From Perlabentimonas sp034006965 (GTDB lineage Bacteria > Bacteroidota > Bacteroidia > Bacteroidales > Tenuifilaceae), in the NCBI GenBank assembly GCA_034006965.1, contig JAVERU010000124.1, positions 1-9,178 of the forward strand: 9,178 nt of DNA, written 5' to 3'. Below the pieces are notes generated by a model that saw only the letters and a list, made by a program, of their open reading frames with translations, searched no databases and was not told the DNA's origin. Positions 1-6,522 of this stretch are shown in pieces. Position 1 is the stretch's first letter; each line of letters begins with the position of its first letter. A program made the position numbers and the translations under genes.

Positions 1-1290
1 ATTCTCCTAAGCGCCACCGCAAAAGCATGGTCGGAACACCCATTGATGGCCTATCAGGTGTTATCAACCATTCCTGAGCTTGCCAACCAGGATCCAATTG
101 CTGTTAAAAGTTTAAAAAAATTTCTGATAGAGCAAGAAAAGGAGCTGGAGAAGTTTTTTGCAGAGCAAGAGCTATGGCTTTCCCAAAACCTAACGTACTA
201 CCCTGCCCTACCCGATCATCTAAGGTTTAAGGCGACGGGCAATCCCGACGATATACTTGAACGGTTTTATAAAGCCATTAGGCTTAACCCTAACGTTAAG
301 ATGAAGCTATACCTGCACTTATTGCCCCATGAGGAGATTGGCGATAGGCAAACTGTGGCACCCGAATTACTCACAACCGTTAAGGATATTTCATCGCTTG
401 TTACCACAAATTACGTGGAGCTAAACGAGGGCGATATGGTATCGCCACTGGCTGTGCTTTACAGCGCCAACGATGAACCTGATTATGGATTCGACCTTGG
501 CCTATTTATTGACAACAACACACCACAAGGCAACGAATATGGATTTGGAGAACAACCATTTGGCGACCCCAACCTTGAGTATGGTAGCCAAGCCCCTTTC
601 CATATGGGGTTTTACCACGAGGCCAAAATAGTTTTCTTTTTCGGCCCTTTCCTTAAAAAATCGCTTCCCGAAATGCGGATCAATCAATTCCGAGCACTTG
701 CCGAGTTTGCTTTTGCATCGGGCAATCCTTACTGGGGGTACCGATTCATGGGTTGGGGGATGCACTACCTTGGCGATCTATCAATGCCATACCACTCTGT
801 TGCGCTACCCGGGGTTAGCCCCCTTAAAATGATTTGGACTAACATTAAGGCAATGCTTGGTTTTCCAAAAAGCAGGGATAATGCAGTTCAACTAGTGAGC
901 AATAGGCACTCGGTACTCGAAGAGTTCCAATGGCAAGTGTTAAGGGCTGCATACGAAAGCCACAATATGGACCACCCCCTGCTTACGGCTTTACGAAACC
1001 CTATTGAGATGGTTGACTACGACAAAGACTTTGCCAGACAAGTAGCAGCCAAGGAATCGGCTGAAAAATCAAAAAGGGTAGATAAAGTTCTAAAAACTTG
1101 GCTGCCTGAGGTGCTGGTTTCGAATCCAAATTTTGAAACCCCTGGCTCGGACGAGCTTAAGGAGCTTATCCCTATGGCTAAGGCCGAAAAAGGAGAAGAG
1201 GCTGTGGATAGGATGAATGAGACCTTGATGGAGCTATTCCAATCGTACAGCATGCACCTGCTAAGCTTTTACAAGGCGATAATGGGGTAA
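1..1290 (+). CDS. secreted zinc-dependent phospholipase C / P1-nuclease-fold enzyme (5' end missing)
   Basis: The reading frame is open from base 1 to the TAA at 1288-1290, so the gene starts left of the window; the TTG at 43 and ATG at 46 are not believable starts. The first codons read ILLSATAKA followed by WSEHPL, which looks like the end of a signal peptide cut at AKA, leaving Trp (28-30) as mature residue 1. In Bacillus cereus phospholipase C and P1 nuclease the N-terminal Trp itself binds zinc. Counting from the TTG at 43, the other expected ligands are visible: candidate Asp175 and His187, then HYLGD (His241, Asp245), His251 in MPYH, and HSVLE (His289, Glu293). Asp245-to-His251 spacing matches both families, and H-x3-E matches PLC. 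At over 415 residues it is much longer than the roughly 245-residue PLC, mostly through extra sequence before Asp175 and after Glu293. It probably hydrolyses phosphoesters (phospholipids or nucleic acid) outside the cytoplasm; the substrate cannot be told from sequence. It converges on the ppx-type gene with a 27-nt gap. Confidence 0.8.
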   Translation: MLLSATAKAWSEHPLMAYQVLSTIPELANQDPIAVKSLKKFLIEQEKELEKFFAEQELWLSQNLTYYPALPDHLRFKATGNPDDILERFYKAIRLNPNVKMKLYLHLLPHEEIGDRQTVAPELLTTVKDISSLVTTNYVELNEGDMVSPLAVLYSANDEPDYGFDLGLFIDNNTPQGNEYGFGEQPFGDPNLEYGSQAPFHMGFYHEAKIVFFFGPFLKKSLPEMRINQFRALAEFAFASGNPYWGYRFMGWGMHYLGDLSMPYHSVALPGVSPLKMIWTNIKAMLGFPKSRDNAVQLVSNRHSVLEEFQWQVLRAAYESHNMDHPLLTALRNPIEMVDYDKDFARQVAAKESAEKSKRVDKVLKTWLPEVLVSNPNFETPGSDELKELIPMAKAEKGEEAVDRMNETLMELFQSYSMHLLSFYKAIMG

Positions 1291-1317
1291 AACGAACCAT
1301 TCTACCTAAGCTAGGGG

Positions 1318-2208
1318 TTAAACCTTTTGATACTTCTGGTAAAGCTGGTGCACTATACCATCGGAAACACCTATGGTGGGTATAAGTATTCGCTTTGCGC
1401 CCGACCATTTCATTACTTTGATAAATATGTTGGAAGCAGGTACAATCACATCGGCCCTATCGGTATTTAAGCCCAGAATGCTTACGCGCTCATCGAGCGA
1501 GTATTGAGCAAGCTGCTTGTTCATCTCAACAAGTTCGTTGAGTAGGAGCTGCTGTTTATCCTTTTTCCCCGATAGCTTGATTATCTTGTTGATGTTACCC
1601 CCGGAGCCAATTAGCACAACATCTCGCGAGTTGGCCTTGAGGTGTTTAAGCCATTTTTTTATCTCTTTAAACTCCGCTTCGCCTGCGGTCTGGTTCAGGA
1701 GCCTAATGGTTCCCACGTTGAATGAGCGGGAGTCGACCAAAGCCCCATCGCTAAATAGCGTGATCTCCGTGCTACCCCCGCCCACATCAACGTATAGGTA
1801 GTGGCTATCATCATTTATCATCTCAACTATTTGGTTCGAGTATATTATCTCGGCCTCTTGCTTTCCGTCGATAATCTCTATCTCTACACCTGAATACTCG
1901 TTAACCTGTCGAATAATTTCATCTCCATTTGAAGCCTCACGCATTGCCGATGTGGCACAGGCTCGATAGGCCACCACCTCCTGCACATCCATTAGGTTTT
2001 TGAATGCAAGCATGGTTTTCTTAATCTTTTCGACTTTAGCTGGCGATATCTCGCCCCGAGTGAATGCATCATCGCCAAGGCGAACAGGCACACGTACCAG
2101 CGATGATTTTCTGAAGAGGGGTGCCCCAACGCCCTCAATCACATTCATAAAAAGTAATCGAATGGCATTAGAACCTATGTCGATGGCTGCAAATTTTAGT
2201 ACATTCAC
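1318..2208 (-). CDS. ppx: Ppx/GppA family phosphatase (short exopolyphosphatase-like)
   Basis: This 296-residue protein belongs to the ASKHA-fold Ppx/GppA family, which removes terminal phosphates from polyphosphate or converts pppGpp to ppGpp in the cytoplasm. Visible motifs are the phosphate-1 loop AAIDIGSNAIRLL (7-19), the ACATSAMREASN segment (83-94), the probable catalytic Glu118 in GKQEAEIIY, the phosphate-2 loop VDVGGGSTEIT (140-150), NVGTIRLL (164-171), IGSGGNINKI (200-209), and RADVIVPAS (251-259). The E. coli enzyme is about 513 residues; this one stops after the two actin-like lobes and lacks the C-terminal HD-like region, like the short actinobacterial Ppx proteins. The start is GTG at 2208-2206: an in-frame TAA lies two codons upstream, and the next Met (21) would remove the phosphate-1 loop. 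The GTG overlaps the ppk1 stop by four bases. Which substrate it prefers, polyphosphate or (p)ppGpp, is not decidable here; the ppk1 neighbour favours polyphosphate. Confidence 0.93.
   Translation of the reverse strand: MNVLKFAAIDIGSNAIRLLFMNVIEGVGAPLFRKSSLVRVPVRLGDDAFTRGEISPAKVEKIKKTMLAFKNLMDVQEVVAYRACATSAMREASNGDEIIRQVNEYSGVEIEIIDGKQEAEIIYSNQIVEMINDDSHYLYVDVGGGSTEITLFSDGALVDSRSFNVGTIRLLNQTAGEAEFKEIKKWLKHLKANSRDVVLIGSGGNINKIIKLSGKKDKQQLLLNELVEMNKQLAQYSLDERVSILGLNTDRADVIVPASNIFIKVMKWSGAKRILIPTIGVSDGIVHQLYQKYQKV
2205..2208 (-). promoter_or_regulatory. GTGA stop/start overlap coupling ppk1 to ppx
   Basis: On the minus strand the TGA of ppk1 (2207-2205) and the GTG of the ppx-type gene (2208-2206) share a GTGA tetranucleotide. 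No clear Shine-Dalgarno sequence lies just upstream. Such overlaps usually mean that ribosomes finishing the first gene restart on the second, which would keep kinase and phosphatase output in a fixed ratio. The overlap is seen directly; coupling is inferred. Confidence 0.8.
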
Positions 2209-4277
2209 GGGTTAGCATCTTTTTTATAGAGCCTCTGGTAATACTTGTAAAGCTCAATTTGCGATTGGTAATCCTTTTGCTTATCCTTTCGCTTGTACTT
2301 ATTACTCAGGGAACCATCCACAACTCGTGCTTTAACATTATCCTTAAAACCGGCATCAAACACCTGCCGTAGCTCCTTTTGAATATCGGGATCGAAGACT
2401 GGTGCAGCCACCTCTACCCTATAGTCGAGGTTTCGGGTCATCCAATCGGCCGATGAGATGTAATACTTTGGATTATTGTTGTTGCAAAAAATAAAGAACC
2501 GGGAGTGCTCCAGATAGCGATCGACCACGCTAACAACCTCAATATTTTCACTTTGCCCTTCCACCCCTGGCACTAGTGAGCATATCCCCCTAACCATAAG
2601 CTTAATACTTACCCCTGCACTGCTGGCCTGATAGAGCTTACGGATTACATCCATGTCAACAATGTTATTAATCTTACAGTGGATGTATGCAGGGAGCTTC
2701 TTACGGGCATTGGCAATTTCGGTATCGATATGCATGTAGAACTTACGGCGCATACTTACCGGTGAAACCCAAAGATACCTGTAGTTGAATGTTTTGTAAT
2801 TGTACTCCAGAAAGGAGAAGACTTTCTCAACCTCGTTGGTAATTCGCTTATCTGCTGTAAGAATATTGATATCGGTGTAAAGATTGGCATTGCCCTCATG
2901 GAAGTTCCCTGTGCTTATGGTTGCATATCGCATCAGCTTGCCTTTTTCCTCGCGCGTAATGAGGGTTTGCTTATTGTGCACCTTAAGCCCGTAAATACCA
3001 AATATCACCTTAATACCCACCTCCTCCATCCGTTTGCTCCAGTAAATGTTAGCTCCCTCGTCGAATCGGGCTAGCAGCTCAATCACTACAGTAACCGACT
3101 TGCCATTCTGGGCGGCATTCATAAGAGCCCGAACCACCTTCGACTCGGTGGCAACTCGGTAAAGGGTAATCTTAATGCTGGTAACATCGGGGTCGATAGC
3201 GGCTTCGCGAAGCATCCTGGTGTAGTAAGAAAAGCTGTGGTATGGGTAGTGTAACGAAATATCCTTCTTGGCCACCTCCTCTAGAACACTTGTGGAGGTT
3301 TCGAGCCTTTGAATGGGTATAGGATGCAAGGGTTTATTTATCAACTCCTCGCTTCCAAGCCTGGGGAATGATACGAAATCTTTGAAGTTATGATAACGCG
3401 ACCCGGCCATCAGGTTATCGTTCTCATCCAAGTTCATTCTCTGAATTATAAACTGGAGTAAGTCGGGAGCAATGGCCGAGTCGTAAACAAAACGCACGGG
3501 TTGGCCCTTGGTTCTATTCTTAAGCCCTTTGGATATCTTCTCAAGCAAGCTCTCGGCTATATCATTATCCACATCGAGCTCGGCATCTCGTGTGATTTTT
3601 ATGGTGTATGCCTCAAATGTATCGTAGGGTAAGATACTAAATACCTGGTTAAGGCAGAACCTTATTACATCGTCGAGAAGGATGATATAAATTCTGCCAT
3701 CGTAATTCGGGAGCCGTACAAACCTTTCAAGGTCGGAGGTAGGTATTTCAATCAGCGAATACTCAAAAACCTCGGGATTATCGGCCTTTGACAGCTTAAC
3801 GGCAAGGTAAATACTCCTATCCCTTATCTCTGGGAACTCATCCAATCGGCTAATCATGACAGGAGCAATGGATGGCGCTATTTGCTGCTTAAAATACTCA
3901 GCAACAAAAGCCTTATGCTCATCACCGAGTTGAGATTCATTTACTATGAATATACCCTTTGCCTTAAGCTCGTCAAGAATTTGAGCAAACACTCCATCGA
4001 ATCGCTGCTGAAAGTCTTGCACAATTCTCTGTATCCTCTGAACCACCTTTTTAGGCTTTTCGGCTACCAGCTGCCTTATCCCCTTGTCGAGCTGCATTAA
4101 TCGGAGTTGGGTTGCCACCCGTACCCTGAAGAACTCATCGAGGTTATTGCTAAATATGCCCAAAAACTTGAGCCGTTCGAGCAATGGCACATTAGGATTT
4201 TCAGCCTCTTGCAATACGCGCTCGTTGAACGATAACCAGCTTATCTCTCTATTTATGTATTCCTTCTGCTTAGCCAT
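2205..4277 (-). CDS. ppk1: polyphosphate kinase 1
   Basis: This 690-residue protein is a full-length PPK1 (E. coli PPK is about 688), which reversibly transfers the ATP gamma-phosphate onto polyphosphate. The N-terminal domain shows NREISWLSFNERVLQEA (9-25) and FLGIFSNNLDEFFRVRVA (38-55). The two phospholipase-D-like catalytic domains follow. LKVHNK carries the phospho-accepting His434 and Lys436, TGNFHEGNANLYTDINIL spans 456-473, and YLEHSRFFIF carries the second catalytic His591. TLYRVATES (371-379) holds the probable metal-binding Arg374. The numbering is almost identical to E. coli His435/His592, so no active-site residue appears to be missing. The C-terminal end is lysine- and tyrosine-rich (about 660-686). 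The ATG at 4277 has AGGCGG a few bases upstream as a plausible ribosome binding site. It sits 20 nt behind the sixA-type gene and overlaps the ppx-type gene, so it is very likely co-transcribed with both. Confidence 0.97.
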   Translation of the reverse strand: MAKQKEYINREISWLSFNERVLQEAENPNVPLLERLKFLGIFSNNLDEFFRVRVATQLRLMQLDKGIRQLVAEKPKKVVQRIQRIVQDFQQRFDGVFAQILDELKAKGIFIVNESQLGDEHKAFVAEYFKQQIAPSIAPVMISRLDEFPEIRDRSIYLAVKLSKADNPEVFEYSLIEIPTSDLERFVRLPNYDGRIYIILLDDVIRFCLNQVFSILPYDTFEAYTIKITRDAELDVDNDIAESLLEKISKGLKNRTKGQPVRFVYDSAIAPDLLQFIIQRMNLDENDNLMAGSRYHNFKDFVSFPRLGSEELINKPLHPIPIQRLETSTSVLEEVAKKDISLHYPYHSFSYYTRMLREAAIDPDVTSIKITLYRVATESKVVRALMNAAQNGKSVTVVIELLARFDEGANIYWSKRMEEVGIKVIFGIYGLKVHNKQTLITREEKGKLMRYATISTGNFHEGNANLYTDINILTADKRITNEVEKVFSFLEYNYKTFNYRYLWVSPVSMRRKFYMHIDTEIANARKKLPAYIHCKINNIVDMDVIRKLYQASSAGVSIKLMVRGICSLVPGVEGQSENIEVVSVVDRYLEHSRFFIFCNNNNPKYYISSADWMTRNLDYRVEVAAPVFDPDIQKELRQVFDAGFKDNVKARVVDGSLSNKYKRKDKQKDYQSQIELYKYYQRLYKKDANP

Positions 4278-4297
4278 ACCGCCTAGTTTTTCGCTAA

Positions 4298-4798
4298 TTA
4301 ATGGTTTTTCGGATAATCAACCCAACTTGACGTTAGCTTCTTTTCGCTAATATGGCTCCAGCTATCCACCTTAAAATCTAAACGAACCAATCCAGCCGTA
4401 GGCAGATTATCAATCTCACGTGGTAAAAACATATTGACAAAGCTGGTAAATGTGGGGTTATGCCCAACTAGCATGGCGCAATGAATATCGGCGGGAAGCG
4501 CAGACACTAGTCGCATCATCTCGCCCAATGTTGATTCATAAAGATTTTTATTCAGCACAATATTCTCGGGCGGAATTCCAACGATACTGCAAAAAATTGT
4601 AGCAGTGTGAGCCGCCCTATTTGCCGAGCTGGCAACTACTAGCTGAATGCCGATAAGTTCATCCTTTAGGAGGGTTGCCAGCTTGGTGGCATCGGCGATT
4701 CCCCTTGGGGCTAAGGGACGATCATAATCAGATTGACCAACATCGGCCCATGATGATTTGGCATGCCTAAGCACAAAAAGGGTTTTGCTAACACTCAT
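4298..4798 (-). CDS. sixA: SixA-type phosphohistidine phosphatase (histidine phosphatase superfamily)
   Basis: This 166-residue protein matches the small SixA branch of the histidine phosphatase (RHG) superfamily. SixA proteins remove phosphate from phosphohistidine on proteins such as phosphotransfer domains. The nucleophile motif is LRHAKSSW (10-17), with Arg11 and His12. Arg61 in SSANRAAHTA is the second conserved Arg, Glu88 in LYEST is the likely general acid, and His113 in VGHNPTF completes the active site. The NLPTAGLVRLDF stretch (131-142) is typical of SixA. There is no signal peptide, so it is cytoplasmic. The start is the ATG at 4798-4796, ten residues before the active-site motif. 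It lies between the PIN-PhoH gene (34 nt) and ppk1 (20 nt). Its substrate is unknown; the adjacent Ppk1, which works through a phosphohistidine, is an obvious candidate but unproven. Confidence 0.9.
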   Translation of the reverse strand: MSVSKTLFVLRHAKSSWADVGQSDYDRPLAPRGIADATKLATLLKDELIGIQLVVASSANRAAHTATIFCSIVGIPPENIVLNKNLYESTLGEMMRLVSALPADIHCAMLVGHNPTFTSFVNMFLPREIDNLPTAGLVRLDFKVDSWSHISEKKLTSSWVDYPKNH

Positions 4799-4832
4799 GG
4801 ATATCTGTACTTTGAATTTTGCAAATTAGCAG

Positions 4833-6158
4833 CTACAATAGCGAGCTTGCCAAGTCGGCAAGGTAGCTTCGCTCTCCTTTCACCAGGTTGATGTGGGCAA
4901 ACACATCCTGCCCATGCATTTTGTCCGACAGGTAGGTTAGCCCGTTTGATTTCATATCAAGGTATGGATGATCAATCTGCTGGATATCGCCAGTAAAAAC
5001 GAATTTAGTTCCCTCGCCGGCCCGAGTAATAATGGTTTTTACCTCGTGGGGGGTTAGGTTTTGCGCCTCATCAACAATGAAGAAAACATTGGATAAGCTA
5101 CGTCCACGAATATATGCCAGAGGAGTAATTATGAGCCTATCGGTTCGTTGCAGCTCATCAATATACTGGTACTCCCTACTTGCCGATTTAAATTTGTTTT
5201 TGATAACGGTTAGGTTGTCGAACAGGGGCTGCATATAGGGACCAATCTTCTCGTTCACATCGCCCGGCAAGAAACCAATATCCTTATTAGCAAGGGGTAC
5301 AATTGGCCTGGCCAGTAATATCTGGTTAAAATTCTTCTCCTGCTGCAGGGCAGCCGCCAGCGCAAGCAATGTTTTGCCTGTGCCCGCCTTCCCGGTGAGC
5401 GATACCAATAGTATTTCAGGCCGCATGAGCGCATCGAGGGAGAAGGTTTGCTCCGAGTTGCGTGGCTCAATCCCATAGGCTCTCATCTTCTCAACCCTAC
5501 CGATGGTTTGGGTAGCAGGGCTATAGTGGCCAAGGGCACTCGATTTAGCCCCTTTAATAATAAAATACTGATTTGAGTAGGGCTTAATGCCTAGTTCGCT
5601 TGGGCTTAACCCGTCGAAATTATCGTACAACCCCTGCACCTTGGCGTCCTCTACCCCCTCAATTACCGTAATCTCACGCTTTAGGGTATCTAAGTCTTTA
5701 ATCTTATCCGACAGGTAATCCTGCGCAACGAGCCCAAGCGATTTGGCCTTCATGCGTAGGTTGATATCCTTTGACACCAAAATAACCGAAAGCTTGGGGT
5801 TCTCCTTCTGCAGATAATTTGCAATGGCCAAAATGCGATGATCAGGGTTTTTATCGGCGAACGACTGCTCCATCTCGGGCGAGAAAGGTTTACCTGTTTC
5901 AATCCTAAGCTTTCCATGCCCTTTCCCAAGCGAGATGCCACCATTGAATAGATTATCGCCCGCAATCTTATCGAGCTCGCGTGCAAACTCCCTAGCGTGA
6001 AAATTGATCATCTCGTTGCCCTTTTTAAAGTGGTCGAGCTCCTCGAGCGCCACTATGGGGATCACAATGTCGTTCTCCTGAAAATTATAGATACAGGTGT
6101 AATCATGAAGCAAAACGTTAGTATCCAACACAAAAACCTTTTTCTTTTTTACTGCCAT
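4833..6158 (-). CDS. PIN domain-PhoH ATPase fusion (PhoH2/YlaK type)
   Basis: This 441-residue protein joins an N-terminal PIN nuclease domain (about 5-150) to a C-terminal PhoH P-loop ATPase (about 230-441), as in PhoH2 of mycobacteria and YlaK-type proteins. PhoH2 has been described as an ATP-dependent RNA-unwinding ribonuclease. The acidic PIN residues are visible as Asp12 (VLDTNVLLHD), Glu39/Glu40 (ALEELDHF), Asp106 (NPDHRIL) and Asp131 (SKDINLRMKA), so the nuclease site looks intact. The Walker A motif is GKAGTGKT (256-263) and Walker B is FFIVDEAQN (359-367), followed by VFTGDIQQID (387-396). The length is normal for the family. It is the first gene of the minus-strand cluster and starts at ATG 6158-6156, directly beside an inverted repeat that may affect initiation. 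A toxin-antitoxin role as for mycobacterial PhoAT is not suggested, because no small antitoxin gene precedes it. Confidence 0.93.
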   Translation of the reverse strand: MAVKKKKVFVLDTNVLLHDYTCIYNFQENDIVIPIVALEELDHFKKGNEMINFHAREFARELDKIAGDNLFNGGISLGKGHGKLRIETGKPFSPEMEQSFADKNPDHRILAIANYLQKENPKLSVILVSKDINLRMKAKSLGLVAQDYLSDKIKDLDTLKREITVIEGVEDAKVQGLYDNFDGLSPSELGIKPYSNQYFIIKGAKSSALGHYSPATQTIGRVEKMRAYGIEPRNSEQTFSLDALMRPEILLVSLTGKAGTGKTLLALAAALQQEKNFNQILLARPIVPLANKDIGFLPGDVNEKIGPYMQPLFDNLTVIKNKFKSASREYQYIDELQRTDRLIITPLAYIRGRSLSNVFFIVDEAQNLTPHEVKTIITRAGEGTKFVFTGDIQQIDHPYLDMKSNGLTYLSDKMHGQDVFAHINLVKGERSYLADLASSLL

Positions 6159-6161
6159 ACC

Positions 6162-6186
6162 GCTTGAATTTTATATTGATTCAAGC
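6162..6186 (-). promoter_or_regulatory. inverted repeat / hairpin at the phoH ribosome-binding region
   Basis: GCTTGAAT (6162-6169) and ATTCAAGC (6179-6186) are a perfect 8-bp inverted repeat around a 9-nt AT-rich spacer. Read on the minus strand it ends three bases before the phoH-type ATG (6158), and its last bases, AAGCGG with the next nucleotides, are the best available ribosome-binding sequence. It could be an mRNA hairpin that limits initiation or a dyad operator. The repeat is seen; its role is inferred. Confidence 0.5.
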
Positions 6187-6195
6187 ATAAAGCTA

Positions 6196-6203
6196 CAAAT
6201 TAA
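6196..6203 (-). promoter_or_regulatory. possible -7 box for the phoH-sixA-ppk1-ppx cluster
   Basis: On the minus strand this reads TTAATTTG, one mismatch from the Bacteroidota -7 consensus TAnnTTTG, about 38 nt before the phoH-type ATG. I see no convincing TTTG -33 partner at the expected distance, so this is only a weak candidate. If correct, the dyad at 6162-6186 would fall in the 5' leader. Confidence 0.22.
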
Positions 6204-6264
6204 CTTAAAGTTTAGGGTGAAAAAAACGTTAATTCTTCATATCGAAATAAACTTTGACTACTGA

Positions 6265-6389
6265 CCGACTAATAAATACAGATTTAGCTTTGCTGCTACT
6301 TCGTGGTCTCGCTTCCTGCCTGACTGCGTCATTCAGGCAGGCGGTCGAAATCTGCCACATCAATATCATCATAAAAAATACTTAGTCGG
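6265..6389. repeat. nested inverted-repeat element, MITE- or REP-like
   Basis: Three perfect inverted-repeat pairs sit concentrically in 125 nt. The outer ends are CCGACTAA (6265-6272) and TTAGTCGG (6382-6389), the middle pair is CAGATTT (6279-6285) and AAATCTG (6348-6354), and the core is CCTGCCTGA (6315-6323) and TCAGGCAGG (6333-6341) with a 9-nt loop. The core is GC-rich in an AT-rich intergenic region. There is no coding capacity and no obvious target-site duplication at the ends. This layout suits a non-autonomous miniature transposable element or a dispersed palindromic unit. Copy number elsewhere in the genome, which would settle it, cannot be seen here. Confidence 0.5.
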
Positions 6390-6413
6390 CGGACACAAGT
6401 GATAAACTTTCTC

Positions 6414-6431
6414 AGCCAATCACAATTGGCT
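6414..6431. repeat. small palindrome upstream of folC, possible operator
   Basis: AGCCAAT (6414-6420) and ATTGGCT (6425-6431) form a perfect 7-bp inverted repeat with a 4-nt spacer. It lies roughly 80 nt upstream of the predicted folC transcription start, outside the nested element. No T-tract follows, so it is not a terminator. A dyad protein-binding site is possible; no regulator can be named. Confidence 0.3.
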
Positions 6432-6497
6432 TACATCGTGAAAATCTTCGGGAGAAATACTAAAACCTGGCGCAACATTTCGCGCTGATTTTTTTGA

Positions 6498-6505
6498 TAC
6501 TTTTG
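6498..6505 (+). promoter_or_regulatory. candidate folC promoter -7 box
   Basis: TACTTTTG matches the Bacteroidota primary-sigma -7 consensus TAnnTTTG at every fixed position. It ends 17 nt before the folC ATG, so the transcript would have a leader of only about ten bases and no real Shine-Dalgarno, which is common in this phylum. The -33 side is weak: TTTC at 6478-6481 is the nearest thing to TTTG, and the spacing is short. Confidence 0.42.
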
Positions 6506-6522
6506 CGGAAACTTTTCATGGA

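Larger units (their letters stand above)
6159..6522. other. divergent intergenic region between phoH-type gene and folC
   Basis: These 364 bases hold no credible coding region; the short minus-strand frames over 6431-6708 mostly overlap folC and carry no recognisable motif. The region should contain promoters for both divergent genes. What I see is an 8-bp inverted repeat next to the phoH start, a 125-nt nested palindromic element, a 7-bp palindrome at 6414-6431, and a TAnnTTTG box just before folC. They are listed separately. Confidence 0.75.

Noticed and set aside
1291..1317. Possible terminator between the two converging genes
   Set aside because: Only a 4-bp stem (CCTA-AGC-TAGG) with no T-tract is present; any terminator must lie inside the coding ends or be Rho-dependent.
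1517..1801. 94-codon plus-strand frame inside the ppx-type gene
   Set aside because: It is antisense to conserved Ppx/GppA motifs, shows no domain, and its serine/leucine bias fits a shadow frame.
4799..4832. Internal promoter for sixA between phoH and sixA
   Set aside because: The minus strand reads CTAATTTG, which has two mismatches to TAnnTTTG at the key first bases, and there is no -33 partner; the 34-nt gap fits ordinary operon spacing.
4833..6158. PIN-PhoH gene as a toxin-antitoxin module like mycobacterial PhoAT
   Set aside because: No small antitoxin-like gene lies upstream; the 364-nt region before it is non-coding and faces folC.
6469..6497. GCGC pair followed by a T-run upstream of folC as a terminator
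   Set aside because: The stem has only four solid pairs plus wobbles and there is no plus-strand gene upstream to terminate; the T-run more likely belongs to the AT-rich promoter.
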